A stretch of DNA of 29,600 bases from Beroe ovata (lineage: Eukaryota > Ctenophora > Nuda > Beroida > Beroidae). Numbering within the stretch: the stretch's first letter is position 1; each line of letters begins with the position of its first letter. Positions 1 to 12,600 of the stretch are shown in pieces. The notes below the pieces were generated by a model, which did no database searches, was not told where the DNA came from, and saw only the letters and a list, made by a program, of their open reading frames with translations. Position numbers and translations under genes: made by a program. The DNA is taken from positions 201,523-231,122 of the forward strand of contig CAMPET010000084.1 of assembly GCA_946803715.1 (NCBI GenBank). The letters are read 5' to 3'.

Positions 1-669
1 TTGTTTATGCTTGATGAAAAGTAAGTCCTGCTTTGTAACTGCAAAATAAAACATAGATAGATGAATATAACATACAAAACAATAATGGATATAAATTACA
101 ATTATTTACAGATAAAATAATGTAGTACGGTCATGTGTAAGTGATTATTAAAAGTAATTTTGCTTTTGAAGCAGTCAAGTTTGGTTTAAAAATATATCAT
201 TCTTATTCTATCATTTTAAGTGGGGTAACACTATAAGGACCTTTCAAAAAATATACAAAAAATCATCCCTCAACTCAGATAATTTTAGAGTTCATGAAAA
301 CCCCATAATAACATCGGCAAGAGGTTATTACTGCACTGTCTAACAATGTGATAAATTACTATTTGAACCAAAATAAATATCTTATCATCTCAAAACAATA
401 GCATGCACAAGTAAATTTACAATGTCAACACCAAGGAAGTGCAGCTAACATAGCTGATGAGTCTGAGATGAATCTGACCCCTTTCCTCACAACCCAGCCT
501 CGCCAATCACTGACGTTCAATAGGTACCCCATTTATCTCCAAGCCAATCCTCTTATATCATGCCCATATAGCTTTCCAAACCTTCGCTATTTGTCCAACA
601 CTTCTCGCCACACGAAGATAAATCCCTCAAAACCACAACCCGCCCTCAGTCCAACTCTCTCTTTCTCTC
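1..669. other. Non-coding, 3' flank/UTR of the kinesin gene
   Basis: AT-rich DNA beyond the kinesin stop codon. On the minus strand this is where the 3' UTR and polyadenylation site should lie. I saw no clear AATAAA on the minus strand, no RNA gene and no recognisable coding exon. The reading frame on the plus strand at 468-737 is low-complexity (Ser/Pro/Leu) and overlaps the kinesin terminus, so I do not treat it as a gene. Confidence 0.5.
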
Positions 670-3600
670 TCACGGCGTACTCATTCTCACGCTCCCCGCC
701 CCCGCCGCCGCGATCACCGTACTCCCTGACCTCGTGAACGCCTCCTCCGCCGTTATGGGTCGGAGTTCCCGCTTACTCTTCCGAACGGGCGTCAGCACTC
801 CCGCTCCGGAGAGATCGTGCTGCGCGGACGCGGCCGCGTTGTCTCGGGGCAGTCCGCGGAGCTTCTGCTTGAGATCGCGGACTAGCTGTTTGTAGTATTG
901 GAGATCGCGTTCGTACTGTGCTACTGTGGCAGCTGCGGGGTTCTTCTGCGGTTCTGTGGGAGAAAGAAAGAGGGGGTGAAGCAGTCGGGAATTGTGATTG
1001 ATGGGCGTGGACCATTCATCATTTCCCTCACGTCACGATAATACACTTTTTCATACCTACATCTCCATCCTCAGCTTTGAATCTAACGTATGCAAAAAGT
1101 AGACTTGGCATGACGCCAATATATACCTAGGGCAGTTGTGAGGTTTTTCGACAGGTTTTTCATCTCCGTAGATTTTGTCTCGAGTTGTATTAACAACAGC
1201 TGGTTCTGTTGACTCAGGGAGCTGTTCTCTTCTCGAGCTGACACCAGTTTGTTGAACAACGTCTCTGTCACAGCCTAGAGTGGAGATTGGTGAAAATTAC
1301 GAGATCTTCTTCTCGAGTAAAAAACAGTTGTTTGGGAAAAGTAACTAGCAAATAACATTCCAAAAGTTTTTATAGCATAAGGATACAAATAAAACAGCAT
1401 ATGGATAAAATTTGTGTTGAAATAACAATTTCTGGTGCGATTTTGCACTCTTGGCATCGTGCCAGCACTCACCTCAGTTGGCGGGAGGTGCACCTCACCC
1501 CCACTACTCTCCTCACTACTGGCATCATCCCGAGTTCGGTACTGTATCGCCGCTTCCGTGATCTCGAGTGCTTCGTTCAACTCACGGTACTTGGAGCTCT
1601 CCTCCACTGTCAACAACTCACCTGACAGAGGGATATACCTACGATTTTACGAAATGTGTCGCGTGATATATTTTGGAGATCCGCGTGAGGGGTCCCGCGA
1701 ATATCACAGAAAACACTCTTTCAATATTTAATGGCGTTCATGGTCGGTTTAGGTCTACCATAAAAAGGTTGTAAGTACCTGATGTCACTTTCTGATTGAG
1801 TGTATCAACTTTTGTACTGATCTCACTTCTCTTACTCTGCAGTTCCCTGATTTCTGATTCCAGATTGACTGATTTTGAGAGGGTCTTGGTTTTGCTTAGG
1901 CTGTGTGTTCTGTTTAGAATCTCACTGTCTAATTTCTCCAGTTTCATTGACATTCGGAGAAGATCCTTCGATATCACCTGGGAGGAGTGGCGTTGATAAT
2001 ATGCGGAAAAACAAAAAAGAAGTAAAAGTGGTGTCAATGGAAAAGTGATAGGTACCAGGCAAGAAGTGGTGTCAAGCCAAAAGTGATGTCCAGCCTAAAG
2101 TGATGTCGAGCAGAAAGTGGTCTCAAGCAGAATAGAAGGAAGTGGTGTCAAGCGAAAAGTGGTGTCAAGCGAGGCGTGGCAGTGAAGCGGTGTCAACAAC
2201 ACTCACCTGGCTCGCCCTGACTTCCTTGCTCCTCAACTTCTCCAGCTCCCTCTCTATCAACTCTTTCTCCCTGATGGCCTGCTCTCTCAACTTGACTTCC
2301 TCCTCCTTCACCCTGAGCTCTTGGCGTTCTTCCAGAATACGGGCTAATGCTTCTTCTATCTTCTCTTCTTCAGCTATAGGCGTAGATAAGGTAATCTGTT
2401 AGCTTCCAAACATCGGATTCCAATTATTCGCGATGATAAGAGATAGGTAACGGAACAGCATTTAATTGATTCAAGTTGATAGTATTTCAGCGATTGGGAG
2501 ATCCCTGGGCCCTGAGAGAGGGAATCACCCACAAATCAACTCAGAAAATCGTTTACCTGATGGTTTCTTGAATGTTGATTGTGAAGTATTGACCGCTATC
2601 TCTGAGACCCTCTTCCCCAGTTTACCCCTGCCCAGAGAAACAAGCTTCTCTTTCTTCGATTTGTTTTGGAGCTGAACCATATCTTTCTCAGCTGACTTCA
2701 ACCTGATGGAACAAATAAGGTATTGATTATTCTTCATCTATTGCGTGAAAAAATTGATCCGCTTGAAAGAGAAATCGGAATATCTCCTAATCTCCGAACC
2801 TATTCTCAAGGTCACTCTTCTGTTTCCTTATATTCGCAATGTTCTTTTCCAACACTTTCTTCGTCTCATGGATATTTGTGTTAGAATCCTTCAGATGCTG
2901 GATCTCTGCCATCAACTTCTCATTAGTCTTGCTCAACTCTCCAATCTTTCCTTCCAAATTCCCATGCTCCTTCATTGAGCAGGTCTTGTTGCTAACCGGT
3001 TGCTTAGCAACCGAATACGTTTCCATCATCGCCTTGTTCTTCGAAGCACGTGGCTTTCCGGTTGATTTCTCAAGGCTTTTCTTAATATTTTGCTCCATGA
3101 TCACAAACGTTTTCTTTCTCACGATCTCTTCAATTTCTTCCATAGTACAGGGTTTATTCCGAACTATTTTCACTGACTTCTTTTTCAGAGTTGTGTTCTG
3201 AATTTCACTGGTATCCTGCTCAAGCCGCAAATTCTCAATTTGCTGGTTCAACCCATGAATTTGTTCCTCATAACTCGAGATTTTCTCATTCATCTCATTC
3301 TTCATCGTCTCAAAATCAATCTGCTGCTCCGCAAAGATCTTCTCATCGTTCAACAAATCCTCCTTACACTGCCTCAACTCCTCCCTCAACTTATTGACCA
3401 CTTCATCACTCTCACTACTACACTCATCAGGTGACTGCTCACTGCTGTCACTTTTGGTGACATCTTGTGACTTGAATCTGTCGAGAAGTTTGGTCAGACC
3501 GGCGGTGGATTTTTTTCGGACACAGTTCTCAATGTCCTTGACGCAGCTTCGAAGGAATCGCTTGTACTGTTCGACCTGAAGTGAATTGAATATGATGATT

Positions 3601-6600
3601 TTATCACGCGGTGCGAAGTATGTGAAATGTTCGTGTGACAGGTGTTATTATCATGAGATCAGTATGAATAGGTATATGAACATTGAACAGTTCTCAACAC
3701 GTTTTCCACGGTGATGACGTTACATAACCAGTTATTTTACACGCCCAAGTTCAATGCATAAATTCAACAACGATACCTATCTAGCTCTAGTACAATATCC
3801 AAGCTGAAAATTAAACGAGACTAGAAGCAACTTTTTATCACCCCTCCCCACTCCTTTCCTCACCCCTCCCCTTCTCCTCAATTTCCTCACCTGGGCCTCC
3901 AGCTGCTGCTTCTCCTCCATCAGACACTCAATCTGCGAGTCACCCCCACTCACATCACTCGAGCTATTTTCCCTCGTCTTCAGCTGCTCTCTCAGCTGCA
4001 AAATCTCCGATTCCATCCGCTGCATTTCCACCTCAATCACGTCCTTGTTTACGATTGGTCGATTCCGAATGTCACGTGCTCGCTTCGCGTATTTCAGCGA
4101 GTTGAGAGTTTCCTCAAACGAGTCACTCGACGGAGAAACACACGTTATCATCACAGTTCGACTGTTCCCGCCGAGGGAATCTTTGAGGAGTCGTGTGATT
4201 TTCGACGCTCGGTACGGTACGTGTCCGGATTTCCGTTTTGGATCACTGAGGGCGCTGATCACGTTGCCCAGCGCTAGAAGTCCGCTGTTGATGTGTACGG
4301 ATTCCTTGAACCGTTCACCGATGTTACCGGTTCGGTGTGCTCGTTCCGATCCGGCCAGATCGACAAAGTGAAACTTTGCTGACGTAACCTGGGGAGAGAA
4401 GAGAGAGGGGTTAGTTTGGAGATAGGGAAATTCGGGAATGAGGGGGTCATGATTCGAGATTGTGAATATTTCATTAGGGAGATATTTCATAGGAGATTTC
4501 TTTAGGAGATTTTCATCAGACAATCCTAAACAGGCGCCACAATTCAGAAGAACAAAAGTTTAGATAAGTGATCAATTTTGACGCATTACGTCATAACATT
4601 CAGCTTCTAAAGTTATTCCGGGGTATATTTATACTTTATAGTTGACTCTTTGACCAAATGAAATGGACTACTCATGAATATAACTTTGATTCATTATCAA
4701 GTATTGACACAAATAGTATAACAAAGAATAGTTGAGCATTATAACAGCTGCTAAATTTACAAACGTGGAGTGTTATTTCGTTCGCAGAATCCAAAAGAAT
4801 GGGACGGAATTATTTTCACCTATCTGGCTTCCCTGATGACCTGCTGGAATCATTTCAAACTTCAAACATAGGATGGGTATTTGATTTCTTAAACTTCTTG
4901 GAACAGTGATGAAACCCGAGAACGTATCCAAACTCATCGATCGCTGACGCACGTTGAACAAAACACGGAACATCAAAATTCGGTTTCGGCTCTTGACAAT
5001 GGGCTCTCGGCCAATACCGTTCCTTCAATCCCATTCGTAGTAAGATACCGTCTATGGATAACCTTCTTCACAGACACTCTCCTTAACTGTCCCATCGCCC
5101 ACATCCTCATCTTCTTAATTCTCCAGAAATAAAGTACAGGGTTCAGCGCTGCGTTTATCACGGTACAGTAGAGAAAACTGAGCATCCAACTGTAGAAAAA
5201 CATGAAGTTGTTCTCATAAAACGGTCCTGGATACATATCATACACCTCGACCGTTATGATGTACAAAGTGTTGTTTATGAAGGAGAAACTGTTACTGATC
5301 AGGAAGATGATGGAAAAGTACGCAATTGTCACGCTTGCTTGCTGGTTTTTCCGTAGTGTCTCGCTCGTAATACAGATACTCTCACGTTTGAGCTTCACAA
5401 CGGAAGCGATGAGGGAGAATGTGACGACAACAGGTGGGAGAATGGACCAGAAGTTGTAGTTACACTGGTACATCAGGAAGAAAAGATGGTTCATTTGGGA
5501 GGTGGACGCGAAACACAGGGCAGAGGACTTGGAGTAGTACGTGCTTTTAGCAAGGATGAGGTATATAGTGTTCCAAGCACCTTGGTAGATTGTAACGATG
5601 ATAACTGACGCAAACACGGTTTTCCGGTTGACGGAATAGAACGGGAACAGAATTACAATTGCACGTGACAGTGCGAGAAGCATAGCCACGTACATGGACA
5701 TGAGTTGGAGTGTTAGCAACAGGAAATACCACGGTGGACAGAACACCTGACTCTCGAGCAACCATCCGTCCCGGTCGCTAAACAGGATCACCGCCACGGG
5801 GATGTGAACGATACTTGACGCGATGTCAATCACACATGCCACGATGTAAAGCAGGGTGGAGACATTGCGTTTGCGGGAGAAGATGAAGTACCGAAGAGCG
5901 AGGTAGTTGCCGGGGAGACCGATGATGAGACACGCCCACAGACCAACCGCCAGAATACGATCGTAGATACGGAACTGCGTGCTGAGGAGAATTTCGACAC
6001 CGGGCGTGACAAATGCCTCCGTCACGTTCATTTGTGAGGGAGCTGGATATAATGGGGAGGGGTTTATGAGGATTGTAGAGGGGGTTATGACGATTGTAGA
6101 GGAGGTTATGAGGATTGTAGAGGGGGTTATGAGTATTGTAGAGGAGGTTATGAGGATTGTAGAGGGAGTTATGAGGATTGTAGAGGGAGTTATGAGGATT
6201 GTAGAGGGGGGTTATGAGGATTGTAGATGGGGGTTATGAGGATTGTAGATGGGGGTTATGAGGATTGTAGAAGGGGGATGAATAGGACGTGTAGAGGGGT
6301 TTGAGGTATTCAACATTGAAATTGGAGTCACTATTATAACTTGCAAGATTCATCATGGCGGCGTGAATGCGACTATACATCAGAGAAGAATAGGGAAGTG
6401 CAAGAAAGTACAAGATTTATTTAATCTTATGAAAGCATATAACACATACCTACGGTTAAACTATGAATAAGTTAATAATGGGAAGCTTGATAAAATTCAT
6501 CGCCAAAAAAGTTGTCCAAGGAACAAATTATCAAAGAAAAAGCTGGATTAAAGTGTGAATGTACTGACGTCAGACCGCAACGTCTGACTTTAGCCTATTT

Positions 6601-9600
6601 GACAGATGTCACTCAAAATAAAGAGAAATTTAATAGTAATGTCTGATATCATTGTGTTACAAATCAACTCAAGATGAATATTGCACAATTCAGATCGCTG
6701 CAGGCCGAAGGGTATGCGGAGTAAAAACTATAATAAGTTATCAATTACTATAATATCTCACGACCGAGTCGCGTCGAATAGGTAAGTGATTTAATTAAGA
6801 AACTACACGGTACGCACGTAAGTAAAATTTGTAAAGCATATTCTCCGAATATGATAATTTGTCAGCAAATACTGTAGGTACAATTATTGAGAGCCGATAA
6901 TGCATGCTATCGCTAGCAACTCTCACGATTCTATGAAATTGCGTCATCGGAAAATAAATTAAACAAAACAAACGGAGAAAAACGAAGCATTTTAACGAAA
7001 ATAGGCACTCTCTCTGAATCTGAATACCTAATAATTTGAATACCTAAAAATGTGGGAATTACGCAACGACTAGACTTCTTCAACAGAGCGAGGAAGCGTA
7101 TGGCTCGATTTTGGAGGAATTTCGTAACGGCTGGCAGAGTAGCAGTGCCATGGCTATTATATCACGTCAATTAACCGTCAATTAACGTCAATTAACGTCA
7201 ATTAACCGAGGGGAAAGTAGTCAGAGCTGTATTCAAAATCACGAAGCCCAGTGGAATTGGAGTGGCTTCGAGAGCATGAAATTCTCGGGTTATGTCATGA
7301 GAAACCGTAACCAGGGGTGGAGACTTGAAGTCGATTACAATATTAGAGCGATGATTTAGGAAGTTTGATCCCAGAACAACTGCAGAAGAGATTTATATTT
7401 AAGTAACCAGCATGTTTATTAAGTAGGATGGTAATCTCTAAATTTCGAGACTTAATTTTGATTGAGTGATCATGCGCTTGGGAAGGTTAATTAACGACGA
7501 AATTAGGAGGGAGGATTTAGGGAAATGCCGGGGAAATTTGTGTTCCGGAGGACAAATTTGAGAGGACATATTCTAATGTTCTACAACGGAGTTGTAGATC
7601 GGTATGCACTCCGATGCTCAGAATATGTACACCTCACTAAACCATGGATCAGAGACAACGTAGAAAGCAAAATATTCAGACAGGTTCACTGCACATGAGC
7701 CCAATCTTCCGAAAGGGTCGGAGAAATAGTGGGGGCAGAAAAAATGGGATCGACGTTTTTCTCAGACGACAGGCTAAACATCTTCCGCGGAAAATTTAGC
7801 CATATAAGCGATAAAAAGCGGCTAAATGAGGCCTAATTTTAGGAAATTGACAAGCCTGTGTAAACGATTCAGACACATGTGACCAGCTCAATTGTTGAAG
7901 TGTTGTCATGAATATGAGCCCGACTGTTGAAGGTTGCTGAAAGGCAGAGATTTCATCGAGAGGTATAGTGTCTGTCTAAAAACTGCTGTGATAAAACTGG
8001 AATTGACCACAGGAGACCGGAAATTGGGAAAGGGGGAAAGAATCGGGAAAGAGGGAGACTATGAAATACTAAATAGACAAATGATGGAGCGAACTGCGAA
8101 AGATCTGAAAACCACGCAAAATGTTTGCGCTCGAACAAAGCACCAAGCAATCTCTCCTACTTCGAGTACCTATACAAAACAAACTTAAGTAGTACGGTAC
8201 CTACTTAGAGAAGGAAAATAACAAAGGACTCCCGGAGAGGTTTAATAACGATGAGAAATGAACATTCATATCCGAGCTCTGATAATGGACTTTTCCCATA
8301 TAAGGATGTAGGTATGCGATTGCACAATGCACCATTCAACCCTCATCTTTGACAATATAATATATTCCATTACACATGACTGGATTGATGTAATGGCTTG
8401 TTTAATAAGAGAACAATAGCTGGTATACGACGAGACTATTATAGGGGTAGGTATAATCTTATATGCAATATGGGGTGTGTACCATAATAATGTTATCCAG
8501 ACAAAAACTGTGCTATTTAGGCGCAGAGTGTCTGGAATAGAGTGATTGAAATGGAGAATCATATTTGTCTAGATGCAGAGAGTGATCACTCACTCACTCA
8601 TTCACTCACTCACTCACTCACTCACTCACTCTCTCACTCCCCTTTCATACGCACAGGAGGGAGATACGGACACACAGACAAGAAAGTTATGGACGGCGGA
8701 CACAACTGGACGATAGTATAGATACAAAGTAATAGAATGTTAGAGGAGGGGAGGTCAATCATCATCGGTATCATTGCATGTGACGGGTGTGAATGTGCCG
8801 TGAAATTACTCGGTACATGGTTGTGCATGTGCCGTGAAATTACTCGGTACATGGTTGTGAATGTGCCGTGAAATTACAGGGTACGTGTACAGGGGGTACG
8901 TGTAACAAGGAGAAGAGAGACAAGATCTGGAGTATGGGGAGCAGGACTGTACTCTTCTCGACAAGATTGAATTTGACACATCAATCCGAGTTAAACTCAA
9001 CTTCTCTCAGGAAATTGAACTTGAACCAAACTCAGTGAACAAGATATGAACGATGAACAACACGGATATAAGTGATCGTGTGAATCGGTCAGCGATGTCG
9101 GAATGTGGAAAATTATGATACGAGCTGGAAGTGATGACATAAATTCCTGGAGGAATTAGCGAATGATAGAATTATTATAGTCCAAAAAAGATGCTAGTCT
9201 AAACTCCAAAATAGCTCTAATTCCAATGACAGTCTCAAATTCATCTCGCAATCCACTGCTGCCCATTCAATACAAAAAGTGAGACAATCAAAGGACCTAT
9301 CACAAATCTTCAAGAATCACGCCATGCGACTGCTGCCACACTTTGTTCATTCATCATAACATAATATACGCCGTATCATACCGTATTGCGTGATATAATT
9401 GCCTCAGTGGAGGATGAATTCGCGTGTTTATTGGTCGACAAAATAATTTCGTAATGAATCACGTGACTACAGAAGTTGGTCCTGTTCATTATTAAATAGG
9501 TGTGACACAGGGAATCAATATGTCAGAGACGTGAAATTATGGTTGTGTGAGCCGTGAGGAGCATAAAATGATTGATTGAAATATCAAGTGAGACACACTG

Positions 9601-12600
9601 AAGATTGGAGGGCTTTGCTTATAAACACTTGAGCAGAAAACACATAATATTCTGGCGACAAAACTAATATATAAACGATGTCTCGATCGTTTACAGCCAC
9701 CAAATCGTAACGGTTATCTTATGAAACTATAATCGTTACGAAACAATAATCGTGAGAGATTACGATCATTCGGTATTGTAAAAAATCGTGGGAGAATTGC
9801 GATTGTTCAGACTCTTCTTACGGCTACGAAAATCTCGATTTTTTTAATAAAAACACAGTACTGTGACAGGTAGGTATCACGATAAAAGAACGAAGGATAA
9901 TCAATATTTCAACAGGAGATTTTTTTTACATTTTATGTTATTTTCTAAAACTCGTAATTCATATTCAAACGGAAAACATTTCATCAAGTCTTGGAGTTAT
10001 CATCGACTAACATGTCAGTAAGGGGAATGCATGATTCACAAAACGCGATCATCAAAATCAGCCAATCAAAAGATATACATGAGATCTAATTAATAATTGA
10101 TATGATAGGTATTATACGAGTAAGTAAACTGGATAAGAAGCGTTATCTTGTGATAATTGTGTATCATTAAAACTCGGAGGATCTATTATCACTTCTACCT
10201 GTACAGTGATACAGTGAGTTATGTCAGACCGATATAATTAGACTCAGGTATACCAGATGCGTGGATTATGACATGGACATGAGAATTGACTACAGTTATA
10301 ATACGGCTGACGGTTTGTATATTATCATAGGGGGATGGGGTTTGTAATTAGCAGCAATGTGACAGCATTCAGCAATGATTGTTACAGGCATGGGACGATA
10401 AAATGAAGAGGGGTTTAGGTATTAGGGAAGTGGGTAGATGAAGCAGACCATTCGGTGGAAACAACGGATTGAAGTGAAACTTAGCCCTCCGATTTTCTAA
10501 TAATCATCGAGTTAAGTTAGAAATTCTAAATAAGATAGAGGGGCTAGAATAATTGAACAAGCTCATACAACAATTGTTACTCTGATAGTTACGAACAAAG
10601 CAATTTAAGTTCAATAAGAAGTGACAAATAAAAACGAGTGAATAATATGAGCATATTATACTCATTTCTCGCTCACGGTTAAGAGTTGAAGAGGCTGTTT
10701 AGGATGGGGAAAAGAGAGGATGGGTTCATGTCATGGCCATGACACCATTGTCAAAGCTCACACACACGCACTCACGTACCGACAACACACTCCTATACTA
10801 TTGTCGTCTTAAGTGGCTCAACAGTTCTGAATAACGGTGGACACAAAAGGTTAGAAGGTGTCAGAATCATGGACAGGGGGTTGAGTCACGGGCAGGTTCT
10901 TCTTTGGTTCTGTGGACTATTATAGCTGTTATTGATCACAGATAAACGGGCCATGGCCGTTGATATTAGACTATGAGAAGCTTATCGAATCCTGCACACG
11001 TTAACAGGTACCGTAGTTTCCAAACCAAATGTTTGATATCGATAAACCATTGGAACTTAAATCGACATAAGACTCAAGAACGAAGCTTTCGTGGAAGAGC
11101 AAGTATATCTGATTTATCTGGATAACACAGCAAAACGAGACAAAACAAATTATACAATTACAAAATATACCGCTTGATATGCATCATGGTGACAATCAAG
11201 CATGTGGAGTGTTGACACACTCTGCACGAGGAAAGTTTGAACTGGAATCAGCGATTACACATGATTCCTACTGTAACAAAAGTTGGACTTCATAATAACA
11301 TGATTGCAACAGAACCGGGAAAGCAATCATGAAATTATTGTGAGTGTGGAAATCGCTGCAAAGTTATTCAAACGATTCCCGATCAAAATCCGATGGAAAG
11401 AAGATAAAATACAGTAACTATGCTGAGTGCTGCTGCTGATGGCCCATCAGTGATGGGTACATTCCCCATGTCCACATGACAATTATAGAGCGCAGGTATT
11501 GTGATGCAAAGCGTGCCTATGTGATTCTATAATTAGAAAGAGTTCTGGACACTGGAAATAATAGTGAAGACACATACATGTGAGAATGTGGGGAGGGATG
11601 ATGAAATGAGCTGAAAGAATGACCCCCTGGCTGGTCTTCATGTGAACAGTGCACGTACAACAATAACATCCATGTTGAACAAACGTCGAGATGGTTATTA
11701 AGTATATTGCCAGCTACCTAGAATGAGTATTGGACAATCTGTGTGTGCGTGATGACTCTCTTTTCAGGAGTTATTGCGAGACCTATTCTTCCATGAACTT
11801 TAATTAACTTTTGACGGAAATAATTTATTTATTCATGACTTTCCCAGCATAATTCCATCAAACACCAGATGGCGAAAACTGGGCATAATTCTATCAGACA
11901 ACTGCTGGTTGAAAGTGATTATTCTCACCTCTACATTTCTGACAGCAGTGAGGGATTGTTTGCTGATGTGGATCGTGAAGATGGCGTGAGACCGTGATGA
12001 TTGCTCATTCATCTGAGTAGCTCCTGTTGTTCGCACTGCCATTCCATACCGCATTATCTTCTGCAGATCTTCACAGTTTGTCACAGGAACTTCTTTCAGA
12101 CCTGGAATGGAAATATTCATAGAGTCGCAACCTTTACAGGAATGGAGAGAATGATATAGATAATTATTAAAATCAATAGAATTGGTTACTCGCTTAACCT
12201 CGCACAAGAGTGTTGCCCTTATCATCTTCTCTGATATGAACTTCTTCAGCTGAACTAGATAACAAGTCTCTGACTTCATCGAGATGTATCTCCAAGTATG
12301 ACACATTCACCTGATCAATAATTAAGTATCAATAAGAGGCAAGGGCTCTCAAACATGGATCATAGGCAGCAGGGTCCTGATTAAGCTTACAATTATTTTC
12401 TCTTTGTCTCCATCTGATTTGCTGATACAAGTGAAGAACTCTGCTGCTGCTCGAGGAATGATGCCCAGCATCTCTTCCTCTGATTCGTCCCCTTCTATGG
12501 TGAATGTCTTGCCACTACCTGAAATAAATCAATGGGTATCATTGACAGCTCTGCACACAGAATTCACTCATAGCTAATGAAAAAGCACTCCTCAATACCT

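Larger units (their letters stand above)
4389..11928 (-). other. 7.5-kb intron 5 of the kinesin gene
   Basis: This intron lies between the motor exon ending in residue 227 (before [16 protein letters not shown]) and the next motor exon. The donor is GTGAGA at 11928 and the acceptor is CCCAG before 4388. Both flanking exons are in phase 0. Every other intron of the gene is about 80-600 bp, so this one is exceptional. It carries the GPCR gene (4973-6031), several tandem repeats, and about 5.6 kb (6300-11928) of AT-rich DNA where I recognise no coding exon, RNA gene or intact transposon. Confidence 0.8.

Noticed and set aside
5979-6239. Frame encoding MRIVEGV heptad repeats
   Set aside because: It is the 21-bp minisatellite; the unit is a multiple of three, so openness is expected by chance.
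7500-7800. Possible retroelement fragment in kinesin intron 5
   Set aside because: Only a frame of about 56 codons and a second shorter one after a stop; no reverse transcriptase, transposase or terminal repeat motif was recognised.
8586-8880. CRISPR-like array
   Set aside because: The repeats are contiguous tandem units without spacers, and the DNA is animal.
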